Positions 43,813 through 54,939 of a DNA stretch of 64,000 nt are shown one piece after another. Numbering within the stretch: position 1 is the first letter of the stretch; each line of letters begins with the position of its first letter. The position numbers were made by a program, and so were the translations under genes. The notes beneath the pieces are model-generated. The model did no database searches, had not been told where the DNA came from, and saw only the letters and a program-made list of their open reading frames with translations. This DNA is from Leptasterias polaris (taxonomy: Eukaryota; Echinodermata; Asteroidea; Forcipulatida; Asteriidae): the NCBI GenBank assembly GCA_037783415.1, contig JAZGTN010000073.1, forward strand, positions 372,001 to 436,000. Direction: 5' to 3'.

Positions 43813-46121
43813 CTGTAAAAAAACAATAAAAAAACAGTTTACCAAAAACTTCTCTTTCATAAACATGCTGTTTTCAGAACAAAACTCGCTGTAACACAGT
43901 AAAATGAAGAAATGTTTGACATGTTTAAATGCCTCCATTTTTGTATTCAACACAGCTCTTTCGAAGACCTTCATGTAATCCAACTTGACACTAAAAATGA
44001 AAAAGTGGTGTAAAACTTTTGAAACTCTGCCCCAACCACTACAGAGCTTTTTCCAAATCTGTTCAACTCAAATATTTCGGAGTCAACAAACCCAATTCAC
44101 CTGAAGTCATCACACCATAAATCTCGCTTGTGCCATTCGTTGAGTTATGCCCACAAAAGAAACTACATGTATCTATCAACGACGCCACATTGGTGACACT
44201 TGAATCTCGCTCTCCAAAGCAACACATCATACCACAAACAAACCAAACAGCACAGCAATCTCAATAGACCATGCCACTTTAGCTTACAAACAAGGTGATC
44301 TTGTACATTCCAGGGCAATTCCTGGGAGGCAAGATACTCCAATAAGTCATTTCTGAGAAATTGTTTACCACACAAGACTTGTAACTTAAAAGTGACAGCT
44401 GTACAAGTTTTCAATAGTTGACAAAAATCATATGATGCAATTTTCATAAAATGTCAGATTTTATTGTTTTCCTCCTTTGAGCTGTTATTGTGCCTGAAGT
44501 CCAGATTCTGTGCCCATTTTGAAAGCCACAGGTGTTCAGTGTAAATGCTAAGCATTGGTTGCATAAGCGAATAAGGTCAGCTACCTTAAATTGATACATT
44601 GTGTGTGCATGGTATGCTTGCATGCATCACTTGATATGTGCGTGCATGCGGCACTAATTAAACTCTTTGGCAAAAATGTTTGCAACAAAAAATACACACA
44701 ACAATGTTTAGAGGCCATTTATTTGCTAGTTCACAGAACCAGTCTTTATATTACATGTTAATACACCCGAACCAGTCTTTGACCAATCAGAGTGCATAAA
44801 CTCTCCGAGATATTTAGTAATAGGATTTTAACGTGTTTACAGCTTTGTCGGACTTTCGAGCAGTGGGCACACTGTTATGGTTGTGTCTGGCCAGATTGAC
44901 CACTCTAAGAGAATTTGCTAAGGTTTTTTAACTGGTATTCATGTTATTTAACCAGAAAGCCAAATGTAAAAAACAAACTTACCACTGGAGTTATCTAGAG
45001 GTTGATGTGGTTGTAATGTTCTCCTCTTGGCTGTCATCTCAGTATTGGAAGCTCCTGATGCAATACCATAACCTTGTTGGAGAGTTCAAGACTTAGTTTA
45101 GAAATCAGTCAAGTTTTTGCTGGTTGTCCCTTTTAATAGATTTTGATCTTCTTCATATTCCAGACAGAAATTTCACAAAAAGCTGTTAAGCACAAAATAC
45201 TGCATAAGACACGGACACGTATCTTAACTGTAGCAGAAATGGAAACCAGTTCTGTGTAAAGTATCAAGTTACATTGCTTGGACTTGATCCTTAGAAATAT
45301 TTTGGTAAGCAAATAAAATGGTTTGCCATATTTTCTATCACAGCTTTATGAAATGTGTCACACGAAGATGCAATCAAATAACAGTATCACTTCTTCACTA
45401 AAAGGAGAGGAGAGTTCAGAGAGGCAGAAATTTTTATCTTTTTTGAAATCCGTCGCCAGGCTCTGGTTCTTGTTACGTTTTACATTTATTATTGTTTATG
45501 TGCTTGCACTTTTATACTCACCGATGAAAGGAAAAACAAAAAGTAGACATAACAAAAGGACATAAACATGAAAAATAATGTAGCAATGAGGTTTTTTTTT
45601 TACTTATAATTAGGTATCAGTTTGTCTCGTTTTTTTGTTTCTAAGAGCATTGTTTTTCAACTCAAGGTATGTCGTTTATCCGCGCAACAGCTTCCATGTT
45701 CAGCTTTTTAACTCATTTTTTTTAAACATACATGTAGAACAAACAAATCAACAACAATTTATTAATACTTTTTTCATATAAATATTTGAGTAAGAATAAT
45801 AAATACCCTTACTTACTAGACATTTGTTCAAGCATGTTGCCTCAATTCTCCCGTGTCCTCTTATGTCACCCCACACCAAAGTGTTCAGACTTGGATAAGA
45901 TTTGAATGCCTGACCCAAGATTCGAATGCCTGACCCTGTGGTAAGCATTTGTCATTTGGGCCAGTCCTTCTGAATCTTTCACTTTGGTAGTTGGATACAG
46001 AAGAATTTCGAGCTGTGTGAAGGTTAATCCTCGTTTGCCCCCCCCCCCCCCCCATTGTTTATTTTTTCTTTCTTTTTCTTTTCTTTTTTAATCATTACTT
46101 AATACATCCCTACATCCTTAC
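43813..46121 (-). other. NLR-C introns 1 and 2
   Basis: Intron 2 is 44982-43813 and intron 1 is 46121-45073. Both align along their length with the NLR-A introns. Intron 1 carries the conserved poly-C tract, about 16 C at 46038-46053. No further exon is seen. Confidence 0.7.
44983..45072 (-). CDS. NLR-C exon 2: linker
   Basis: The exon has 90 bases, one codon longer than in A and B, with the same acceptor and donor and phase-1 ends. It encodes 'YGIASGASNTEMTAKRRTLQ' and a Pro/Gln-rich end. The length change keeps the frame, which supports past selection on it as coding. Confidence 0.7.
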
Positions 46122-46419
46122 CTTTTTCATGCAAGAGTTTTTCTGTGTTTTCAATATCTGTAATAACTGCCACATTGCCAATGCTCTCCATTATCTCTTT
46201 TAGCTTTGTGTAGTCGCCAACTGTTATGACTCCTTTGACCTCTAACTCATCAAAAAGCTCTGTCACATCCTTTATTTTCTCCAGTTCTGCATTTTGGAAG
46301 CCACCATATTTATCTGCTTTGACTGACACCTTCATGGCCTTGAATTCTTCAATGACTAAAGTCCTACGCAAGAGCAGATTTAAGTCAACATGTTCTTTTG
46401 GTACTTTCTCGAGAGACAT
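46122..46419 (-). CDS. NLR-C exon 1: death-effector-like domain
   Basis: The exon has about 99 codons, ATG at 46419, donor AAAAAG|GTAAGG at 46122/46121. It differs from NLR-A exon 1 by only about eight residues (for example Leu-to-Arg in 'LLLRRTLVIEEFKAMK') and retains 'DVTELFDELEVKG'. Domain reasoning is as for NLR-A. Confidence 0.65.
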
Positions 46420-47736
46420 TTTGCTCTAGTATCGTCACCCTTTTGCGAAAAGTGTAGAAAGCTGCAGACAAGACCTTGAGGAGAAAACAACAAAGGTACT
46501 TATTCCATTTGAAGATGGTCTCAGATCAAATTCAGTTTTGTGATTCACTAAGTTTACAAAGTCTTTATAAAAGTTAACAAAATATTAAGTCTCTAAAAAC
46601 CTCCAAATAGTGTAAAATGCCTTGGTATCTGAAACCCTTCCAGTGCGACATTTGTTACCATCCTGAATTATTCTATGACGCCACAATTCAAATATATGGG
46701 TCTGCTCATAATTGTACAGGGAATTGTTTTCAGTTATCTCTTGACTAAGGAAACATTCCTGTGTGGAATGTACAGACTCATTTATTGTAAACATCCAATC
46801 AAACTATTGTTATTATTAAATAGTGTTTCAAATTTCTCTCTGAAAGAGTTCCAAACTTCTAACCTCCTAAAAATCGAAAATAATAAATAATAATACCCAG
46901 TTCTTATATAGCGCTTTATACTCCCGATGGGTATCTCAAAGCGCTCAGTATTTTTCCTACAAGGTATGTGGAGTTACGTGTTGAAGTATGAGACCCACAC
47001 TCTGCTGATCAGAAACAAGAGCTCGAGTTCGGTGCTCTTATCCGCTATCAGAAAATACGTTGGATTTGGTTTCAAGGGGCTGTGAGACCTATAAATATGT
47101 CAATTTTTGAATATTTAGCATTTAGCATTGAATGCTATTACGGAGAGGTTAATTAGTGCTGTGCACCTCTACTGGGTAAAGTACCATCTAGGGTTAGTCT
47201 GGTTGCCTTGTAAAAAAAACTCTGTTTTCAATATGGACATCCAGCTTTGCTGTTAAAATCTCTCAAATTTGATTTCAAAATTTACCCAGTCAGTTTCCCT
47301 TTTTGTTATTCCTTGAAACTTGACTTCAGTGAACCTTAAAATTTGATTAATTAGCCTTACCATCTCTCCAACCATTCAAAATAAAACTTCATGTTTTGTT
47401 AGAATTCTGTTGGGCTGAGGACCACACAGTTAGTAGTAAACTCTTAGCCAACCTTGATGGACTGTTATGGCTCTCTTTAAACATCCGTATCATCATAGTT
47501 GCCATTGTAATGTTTACAGTACAGACATGAATAGTATTAGCAGCATGTAGACTGATATTGGACTCTGTCATGTTGATAATAGATTAATGAGAAACTTTTG
47601 GGGACACTAGCTGGCAGCAGACTTACCAGGTAAATTTATTGTTCTCGGGGAAATGTGAGCAAGCTCAGGATTTACATAAACAATGGAAATATTTACCTGG
47701 TAAGATTGCTACCGCCTAGCATTCCAAAGTCTAACA

Positions 47737-47925
47737 TTAGATACTTTTTACAGAGTCTGGTAGTTGCAAAGTTGTAGCTTGTGAGGTCGTCTCAACCTCT
47801 TCATTCTGCAAAGACCGTGACTTGCGATGCGAGGTTAACTCCACCTCTTCATTCAATAATGAAGAGGTGGAAATGACCTCACAAGCTACGTCTTTGCATT
47901 TACCAGACTCTAAAAAGGTATCTAA
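47737..47925. mobile_element. Fold-back MITE, copy 2
   Basis: It looks identical to 12679-12867, with the same arms and loop. Confidence 0.75.
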
Positions 47926-49093
47926 TAAATCTACTCTGAATAGTTAGTAAGCCAGTGTTGTATACTTACAAACTTAAATGATAAACCAAACCCTTGGCTG
48001 GGGTGTGTACTTGATGGTCGTCATGACCCTCACCATCAATCATGTGATGTCACCCTCCATGATGGCCAGCTGTTTTTCTTTTTGATGATCATGTAAAAGC
48101 TGTAATGTTAAGTAACAACAATTATTAACATCCAATCATTAATATTATTAAATAGGGTAAGAAATCCACACAGGGTCAGCCATGATGCGACGTGCATAAT
48201 GCCTAGTGTGTAATGCGAAAAAGTAAAAAATGAACACTTGTAAGTAATGCCGTAAATGATGTGCCTACTGCTGTAACTGCATTTTCCATAAGAATTATTT
48301 ACTAAACTTGGCATGATGTATTTTCATATAATAGGCAAAGTATACCTTTCATTTATGGGACTGTTCGGTTGTTTTAATCCTATATAAATGTAGATATATA
48401 CAATAAAACTAACCTGTGAAAACTTCACTTCAAAAGGTGGTCGCGTTTTGAGATAGATATTGCCAAAAATATGTCCACACAAAGAATAATCCCTAATATA
48501 ATATTTAGGAATACACAATCTGAGAAACGTTTATGACAGAAATTCGTTTCTCAGATTCAAATTTTGGAGCATATCTTTTTCCATAACTACATTACTTTGA
48601 AGTGAAATGATTCTCAAAGTGCTTTTTACTATCGAAAGCTGCTGTAGTTCACTTACTTCATGTAAGTATTTATTGCCATTAATTTTCAAATTCATTACCA
48701 AACCTAATAATAATACAGACCCTTCAAGCACTACAACTATAGCATTTCACAAAGTGCATTGATGGACTCTCGCATTTCCAGCTTCAACACTAAGTGGATA
48801 TAAAAGAGCACAGCTTCACCTCGACAGACGACTAAACTTTGGCCCAACATTAACAGTAACAAGTAACACTTGCAAAATGGGTCTCAGACTCAGAGTCAGA
48901 GTCGGTCACAAAACTTGTGCAGCTACAGCCGACAGGCTCTGCTGGACCTACATGTAGCCCCACTTCGGCACTTGTGTGGCCACACAAATGGGGCTATATG
49001 CTGGATCGAACAACGCTTTTTAAACACTTGGACATTGCCCATCGGCGAAAAACAGTGTTTTAATCGAGAAAACTTTGTTTATCAAGTGATAAA

Positions 49094-49186
49094 CAGTGTT
49101 TATCGGTCGAAAAACAGTGTTTATCGGTCGAAAAACAGTGTTTATTGGTCGAAAAACTGTGTTTATCGGTCGAAAAACAGTGTTTA
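49094..49186. repeat. 21-bp tandem repeat, copy 2
   Basis: It looks identical to 14036-14128, with the same unit count and variants. The array has therefore not changed since the duplication. Confidence 0.95.
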
Positions 49187-49448
49187 ACAATTGGGAATTT
49201 GGCTTGCCATATAGACGTCACCTTTTGTTGCACTGCCACCGACTGTCTGAACTCAGACCTGTACTACTGATGCTAGCTATATATTAATATTCTAATCAAA
49301 AGACCAATCCACTTCGTATCCTTGGATACAAAGTGGATCATGTGGATTGGCCCTGGGCTAGGCCGGGGGGACTACTTTACTACTACGTACTACTAGATAT
49401 AGTACTCGTACTACCACTAACCAGCCACAAGTATATAGTTTGTAAGTA

Positions 49449-50473
49449 CAGCCATTTGACCAGTTCTGGATCACTTTTTGAATTCACGTTGTTTTTTGCT
49501 GCAATCTCTTTGAAATCTCAAACAAAAAAGTTGATCAGTTTACCTAAACATGTCATAAAACTCACCAAGTAGTCACTGACAAAAAATGATTAGTACTTTT
49601 GAAGAGGCTTTGAGAAAAGTATCGTCACCTGTTTGACCAGTTCAGGATCAGTTGAATCTATTCTGAATCAGTAGTGTGCCCTTTATTGCAAACCCATACT
49701 CCCATTCATAAAACTGTCTCTCAAGGACACGAAACTTCAGAAGTGTGTTGGCATGGACTTGGACTTCCCCATTTTAAGTGAATGTCATGGAAGTGTCTAC
49801 AACAGCAGCGCAAAAACCCAGCGACAAAAACACAAAACAAGTACAAAGGAGAATGTAAAAGTGAAGCGCATCTAAAAGCATTATTGGCCCCTCCAAGTTT
49901 CATTTTCTCAAAAAAAATAAAAAATCTACAAGAATTTGTTAAAGTAATGTATCTCAAAAGCAATAGATAAACTTTCTACTGCAGCAGTATGATTTTACCT
50001 CACTTGGTAAGTTAGTGCGGCACCATTTGACGCAATGAGATGTTGAGTGATCCCGAACTGGTCAAGGGTAAGATGCCCCCCCAAAGACGATTTGGGTATT
50101 TTTGTCTTCTCAAAAAAACAAGACGACTGCTCAGTATTTACAGGAAACATTTGTTCCACATTCTTAACATTTTACATAAAGGTTTTTTGCCCTGGCGTTC
50201 CAATTCTGATGGTGAGAAGTTTTAACAGCGTTTTTCAACCAACATTTTAAAACAAAATAATGATCAATTTCGCAGAAAAACTTCAGGAAAATGGCCATAA
50301 TTTATTTGCCAATGATGTTTGGCACCTTATTTTGGGTTTGTTGGTTAAATGGATGTTATTCTTCACATGTATCAACAGAAATTGGTAATGTGAGAAGTAA
50401 TGTAATTATTTGGTTATTGCAAAGTTGAAGTGATCCCGAACTGGTCAATGATCCCGAACTGGTCAAATGACTG
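49449..50473. mobile_element. TA-site TIR element, copy 2
   Basis: It corresponds to 14391-15415, with the same TIRs, TA sites and subterminal motifs. Confidence 0.7.
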
Positions 50474-51538
50474 TAGTACTCTATTTTACCAAGGTTAGAA
50501 ATAAATGCCGATGGTTCGTCCCGCTATCGTGTCCACGTTCGTGGAGATGATAACGTTAACGGAACGCAGGCCTTAATAATGCTTATTCTTTATTGAACCT
50601 CCAAGAATTAAAACACATAAAAATACGAACAAAACAAGACTACATTACATACGTTTCAATCTCTATAGTGAGACATTTGTATTGACAAACAAGTCTCAGA
50701 CCGATCACCTGATAATAATGAGAAGAAAACTGTTTAAGTCAAGATTACCTTTCTTAAAATCTGAGATTGAGAATGATGATGAGGCGACCGATTCAGTTTC
50801 TGTGTGGACAAGGAATTATACATGAAATACATCTCCTGCGGCCTAGCCTCTAGCCTGCGGGGGGATCCCCCGGCCTCGCTACCAGAAGGCAAGCGAGCCT
50901 TTTTGTAATCAACCTCGTTTCCAGGGAGCCTGTTTGACATCACACTTCCTTAGAGGCTCGTGAATATACAACCGATACATGGGATCCCACCGGATGTACC
51001 TTTGACCTCGCAGACGTTTCACACGGAGTTTTTGTGTGTAACAAAAAATGCAATTATTATAATAACTTAGTGATAACAAAGCATACATCATTCCCCCCTC
51101 GCCTACCCCACCATCCTTTCCGTAAATAGTATTACAGGCCGCTGTTCAACCAGACTTCCCTGCCGCACGGACTTGAGTGTTTAGTGAACTGAAAGGTGGC
51201 ACCTCTGTCTTCTCGCGCGGAGCTGACAATTTTTTCACAGCATGCCTTCGGTTCCGATACCACTGATCTCTATTTTTATTGACCATTAAATCGTCAATTC
51301 GGCGCACTGTTCATGGTAAAGAGGCTGGTATCGACCTTGATCTCTATAGCCTATAGAGATCAAGGTCGATAGTATAGGTATTATCAACGGGTATCGATAC
51401 CTCTATGAGCGAGCAAGGCTTGCTGGGGGGCGGGAAAAGTGTGGGCCAGATCCCTAGGAACGAGGCTGGTAAATTCCGGTTTCCGATGGGTGCACTACAA
51501 ATAGGCAAATATTCATACGCCACACTAATTATCAATAT

Positions 51539-51854
51539 TGTAACAAGAATTTGTCCACAGATTCTTCTCAGCAGAACACAACAAAAACACACAGCAGGAT
51601 ACAGTTTTCTCGGTCAATTTATTACTGGTTTATTCAACACGTCTCTACTCCAAGACTCACATGACAAGAAGAACGTTTAGGCCACGTCTTCCCAACGAGA
51701 CGGGTGTCCCAGCCGTTCAGCGAGGGGCCCGCTGCGACACAGCTCTAACAACGGTGCCGTGTCACAGCGCCCTCCAGGAGGCCGCTCGGTAACACGGCTC
51801 CCACCGAGCCCGTGCTGGCGCCCTCTCGCTGAACGGTCTGGGCCAAACGCTACA
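51539..51854 (-). repeat. LTR (3' LTR in element orientation)
   Basis: The left direct repeat carries AATAAA twice on the minus strand (about 51616-51636), plausible polyadenylation signals. It differs from the other LTR only at three neighbouring bases near 51545. Confidence 0.9.
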
Positions 51855-51865
51855 CTGCCCCCTCC
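51855..51865 (-). promoter_or_regulatory. Polypurine-tract-like sequence
   Basis: Minus strand GGAGGGGGCAG directly abuts the 3' LTR, where plus-strand DNA synthesis of such elements is primed. This supports the minus orientation. Confidence 0.6.
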
Positions 51866-51919
51866 AAGAACACTGCTTGTCCCCAAGCAGGCAGCGAACT
51901 CCTGTCCCGGTGGGAACAC

Positions 51920-51948
51920 GCAACAACAACAACAACAACAACAACAAA
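51920..51948. repeat. (CAA)n microsatellite
   Basis: About nine CAA units lie inside the LTR element near its 3' end. Confidence 0.9.
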
Positions 51949-51969
51949 AAGGCTGGCAAGTCTGTCCTA

Positions 51970-54939
51970 CTATGGCTGTTGGCCTTGTGTCTCTGGTCCG
52001 GCCGTCCCCGGCGGTGGCTGTCGCTGGGTCTCCGTCGGTTCCCACTCCATCCGCTCCATCCTCCACTCGTTCCGCAGGTGCGGAGCTGATTCACAGGCTC
52101 CGCTCCATAGGTTTGTACAGTGCGGGGCTGAGCCGTTGGCTCCGTTCCATGGGGTTGTTTGCGGAGCTGATTGACAGGCTCCGCACAAGAATTGTGTAGT
52201 GCGGAGCTGAGCCGTGGGCTCTGCTCCATTGGTTTGCACAGTGCGGAGCTGATTCACAAGCTCTGCTCCATAGGGTTGTGCAGTGCGGAGCTGAGCTGTG
52301 GGCTCCGCTCCATTGGTTTGTACAGTGCGGAGCTGATTGACAAGCTCCGCTCCATAGGGTTGTGTAGTGCGGAGCTGAGCCGTGGGCTCTGCTCCATTGG
52401 TTTGTACAGTGCGGAGCTGATTGACAAGCTCCGCTCCATAGGGTTGTGTAGTGCGGAGCTGAGCCGTGGGCTCTGCTCCATTGGTTTGTACAGTGCGGAG
52501 CTGATTCACAAGCTCCGCTCCATAGGGTTGTGTAGTGCGGAGCTGAGCCGTGGGCTCTGCTCCATTGGTTTGTACAGTGCGGAGCTGATTCACAAACTCC
52601 GCTCCATAGGGTTGTGTAGTGCGGAGCTGAGCCGTGGGCTCTGCTCCATTGGTTTGTACAGTGCGGAGCTGATTGACAAGCTCCGCTCCATAGGGTTGTG
52701 TAGTGCGGAGCTGAGCCGTGGGCTCTGCTCCATTGGTTTGTACAGTGCGGAGCTGATTCACAAGCTCCGCTCCATAGGGTTGTGTAGTGCGGAGCTGAGC
52801 CGTGGGCTCTGCTCCATTGGTTTGTACAGTGCGGAGCTGATTGACAAGCTCCGCTCCATAGGGTTGTGTAGTGCGGAGCTGAGCCGTGGGCTCTGCTCCA
52901 TTGGTTTGTACAGTGCGGAGCTGATTCACAAGCTCCGCTCCATAGGGTTGTGTAGTGCGGAGCTGAGCCGTGGGCTCTGCTCCATTGGTTTGTACAGTGC
53001 GGAGCTGATTCACAAGCTCCGCTCCATAGGGTTGTGTAGTGCGGAGCTGAGCCGTGGGCTCTGCTCCATTGGTTTGTACAGTGCGGAGCTGATTGACAAG
53101 CTCCGCTCCATAGGGTTGTGTAGTGCGGAGCTGAGCCGTGGGCTCTGCTCCATTGGTTTGTACAGTGCGGAGCTGATTCACAAGCTCCGCTCCATAGGGT
53201 TGTGTAGTGCGGAGCTGAGCCGTGGGCTCTGCTCCATTGGTTTGTACAGTGCGGAGCTGATTCACAAGCTCCGCTCCATAGGGTTGTGTAGTGCGGAGCT
53301 GAGCCGTGGGCTCTGCTCCATTGGTTTGTACAGTGCGGAGCTGATTGACAAGCTCCGCTCCATAGGGTTGTGTAGTGCGGAGCTGAGCCGTGGGCTCTGC
53401 TCCATTGGTTTGTACAGTGCGGAGCTGGTTCACAAGCTCCGCTCCATAGGGTTGTGTAGTGCGGAGCTGAGCCGTGGGCTCTGCTCCATTGGTTTGTACA
53501 GTGCGGAGCTGATTCACAAGCTCCGCTCCATAGGGTTGTGTAGTGCGGAGCTGAGCCGTGGGCTCTGCTCCATTGGTTTGTACAGTGCGGAGCTGATTCA
53601 CAAGCTCCGCTCCATAGGGTTGTGTAGTGCGGAGCTGAGCCGTGGGCTCTGCTCCATTGGTTTGTACAGTGCGGAGCTGATTGACAAGCTCCGCTCCATA
53701 GGGTTGTGTAGTGCGGAGCTGAGCCGTGGGCTCTGCACCATTGGTTTGTACAGTGCGGAGCTGAGCCGTGTGCTCCGCTCCATAGGTTTGTACAGTGCGG
53801 AGCTGAGCCGTGTGCTCCGCTCCATAGGTTTGTGCAGTGCGGAGCTGAGCCGTGTGCTCCGCTCCATTGGTTTGTGCAGTGCGGAGCTGAGCCGTGGGCT
53901 CCGCTCCATAGGTTTGTGCAGTGCGGAGCTGATTGACAGGCTCCGCACAAAAGAAATGTGCGGGGTCGAGTTGAATCAAATTCTCTGTCTCATAGGCCTG
54001 TGCTGTCAGCCTCTGGTCAACAAGACCACGCACTTCCGTGCCGTGACTTCGTGGCTCCTGGGCCCGCTGCGGTGTAGACTGGGCATCCCCCATGTGGGCA
54101 CGCTCCCGGAAGAAAGGCCCCGAAGAAAGCTGCTCCACAACCGCATGTCCGGGGTGAGGATGGCCCAGTTCCGAAAAGAGCCGCGCTCTGATGTCTCCCG
54201 CCGAATGCCACGGGGAGGGGAAGGTCGGTTCCGTGTGGGACCGCCCCAACCCCTCCCTGGTCTCTGGGGCATGCTGCGGAGAGGCACAGAACTGCTTCCT
54301 TGGAACCCGCTCCGATCCTTCCCCCCTCACGTCGGTGCTCCGTCGCCCCGACCCTTCCGCCCCTCTCATGTCGGTGCTCTGTTGAGAGAACCAGAACGAT
54401 TCTGTGAGGGATCGCCCCGACCCCTCCAGCCCCCTCGTGTCTGTGCTCTGTTGAGAGAGCCGGAACGATTCCGAGGGATCGCCCCGACCCCTCCGCCCAC
54501 TTCGTGCCGGTACGTTGCGGAGGGAGCCGGAACGATTCCGTGTGGTACCGCTCCGACCCCCCGCGCCCACCTGACCCGACGTGGACGTGACTCTACTGAC
54601 CTTAAGAACCTGTGGCTGACCCCCCTCATCTCCACTGTTGCTCCTACCGGCCTCTCCCAGCCCTAGGAATGATAAAATCTCATCCACTGTAGACCACAAT
54701 GGCCCACCCATTGTCTGAGTCTGGCTCGGCGTGTCCCCAGCATCTGCTGAGTCTGACGCCAAACTACCCAACACACGTGAAAACCCCCACAGAGAAAACA
54801 ATCTTTTTACCTGATTCCAGTGTCTTGCTAGTGCTCCTGCCGTCCCGTCGCTGCCACCAATGTAACAATTTTTTGTCCACAGATTCTTCTCAGCAGAACA
54901 CAACAAAAACACACAGCAGGATACAGTTTTCTCGGTCAA
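51970..54939 (-). CDS. Long repetitive ORF of the LTR element (up to 989 aa), coding status uncertain
   Basis: One frame stays open from inside the 5' LTR through a Ser/Arg/Gly-rich N-terminal third. That third contains a repeated 'SFRLSQQSTDTRGLEGSGR'-like segment (54330-54560). The rest consists of many copies of a 28-residue repeat built on 'YGAELVNQLRTVQTNGAEP'. An internal Met at about residue 77 ('MGGPLWSTVDEILSFLGLG') is a more natural start after the primer site. No gag, zinc-knuckle or enzyme motif is seen. Two other frames (619 and 831 codons) are open over the array because unit lengths are multiples of three, so openness alone is weak evidence. The non-repeat third being open is the better argument for coding. 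Confidence 0.35.
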   Translation of the reverse strand: MTEKTVSCCVFLLCSAEKNLWTKNCYIGGSDGTAGALARHWNQVKRLFSLWGFSRVLGSLASDSADAGDTPSQTQTMGGPLWSTVDEILSFLGLGEAGRSNSGDEGGQPQVLKVSRVTSTSGQVGAGGRSGTTRNRSGSLRNVPARSGRRGRGDPSESFRLSQQSTDTRGLEGSGRSLTESFWFSQQSTDMRGAEGSGRRSTDVRGEGSERVPRKQFCASPQHAPETREGLGRSHTEPTFPSPWHSAGDIRARLFSELGHPHPGHAVVEQLSSGPFFRERAHMGDAQSTPQRAQEPRSHGTEVRGLVDQRLTAQAYETENLIQLDPAHFFCAEPVNQLRTAQTYGAEPTAQLRTAQTNGAEHTAQLRTAQTYGAEHTAQLRTVQTYGAEHTAQLRTVQTNGAEPTAQLRTTQPYGAELVNQLRTVQTNGAEPTAQLRTTQPYGAELVNQLRTVQTNGAEPTAQLRTTQPYGAELVNQLRTVQTNGAEPTAQLRTTQPYGAELVNQLRTVQTNGAEPTAQLRTTQPYGAELVNQLRTVQTNGAEPTAQLRTTQPYGAELVNQLRTVQTNGAEPTAQLRTTQPYGAELVNQLRTVQTNGAEPTAQLRTTQPYGAELVNQLRTVQTNGAEPTAQLRTTQPYGAELVNQLRTVQTNGAEPTAQLRTTQPYGAELVNQLRTVQTNGAEPTAQLRTTQPYGAELVNQLRTVQTNGAEPTAQLRTTQPYGAELVNQLRTVQTNGAEPTAQLRTTQPYGAELVNQLRTVQTNGAEPTAQLRTTQPYGAEFVNQLRTVQTNGAEPTAQLRTTQPYGAELVNQLRTVQTNGAEPTAQLRTTQPYGAELVNQLRTVQTNGAEPTAQLRTTQPYGAELVNQLRTVQTNGAEPTAQLRTAQPYGAELVNQLRTVQTNGAEPTAQLRTTQFLCGACQSAPQTTPWNGANGSAPHCTNLWSGACESAPHLRNEWRMERMEWEPTETQRQPPPGTAGPETQGQQP
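52075..53950. repeat. 42-bp monomer / 84-bp dimer satellite array in the LTR element
   Basis: Monomers of 42 bp share 'gtgcggagctga' at the start and 'ctccgctccat' or 'ctctgctccat' in the middle. Two types alternate to give an 84-bp dimer: one with 'gattcacaagctccgct', one with 'gagccgtgggctctgct'. About 44 monomers are present. A variant dimer with gattgac instead of gattcac recurs mostly every third dimer, hinting at a 252-bp higher-order unit. Each first-type monomer has perfect 8-bp arms (gcggagct/agctccgc) around gattcaca and could form a hairpin. The flanking monomers are more diverged, as expected for an array homogenised in its centre. Confidence 0.95.
54842..54859 (-). promoter_or_regulatory. 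Primer-binding-site-like sequence
   Basis: Minus strand TGGTGGCAGCGACGGGAC begins one base inside the 5' LTR. The TGG start complements a tRNA CCA end, as in LTR retrotransposons. I do not assign the tRNA. Confidence 0.65.

Larger units (their letters stand above)
40614..46419 (-). pseudogene. NLR-C: DED-like/NACHT/LRR gene split by a retroelement
   Basis: Exons 46419-46122, 45072-44983 and 43812 to 40614 match NLR-A in order, borders and phase. The NACHT portion has no frameshift here. However, 608 bp of foreign sequence (41921-42528) interrupts exon 3 inside the codons for 'LEYLL|RFCCGDNQ', and the frame then runs to a stop within the insert. The 5' two-thirds are A-like, whereas the LRR end and 3' flank are B-like, indicating a recombinant gene. 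Unless the insert is spliced out, the protein would end after the NACHT-associated helices, so I call it a pseudogene or a truncated NACHT-only protein. Confidence 0.8.

Noticed and set aside
52091..53950. 619-codon minus-strand ORF
   Set aside because: It is an alternative frame of the same array and lies almost wholly within it, so openness carries no weight.
52075..53950. CRISPR array
   Set aside because: Repeats are directly contiguous with no unique spacers, and the DNA is eukaryotic.
52171..54666. 831-codon plus-strand ORF over the LTR element interior
   Set aside because: It opposes the element orientation set by primer site and purine tract, and stays open because 42- and 84-bp units are multiples of three.
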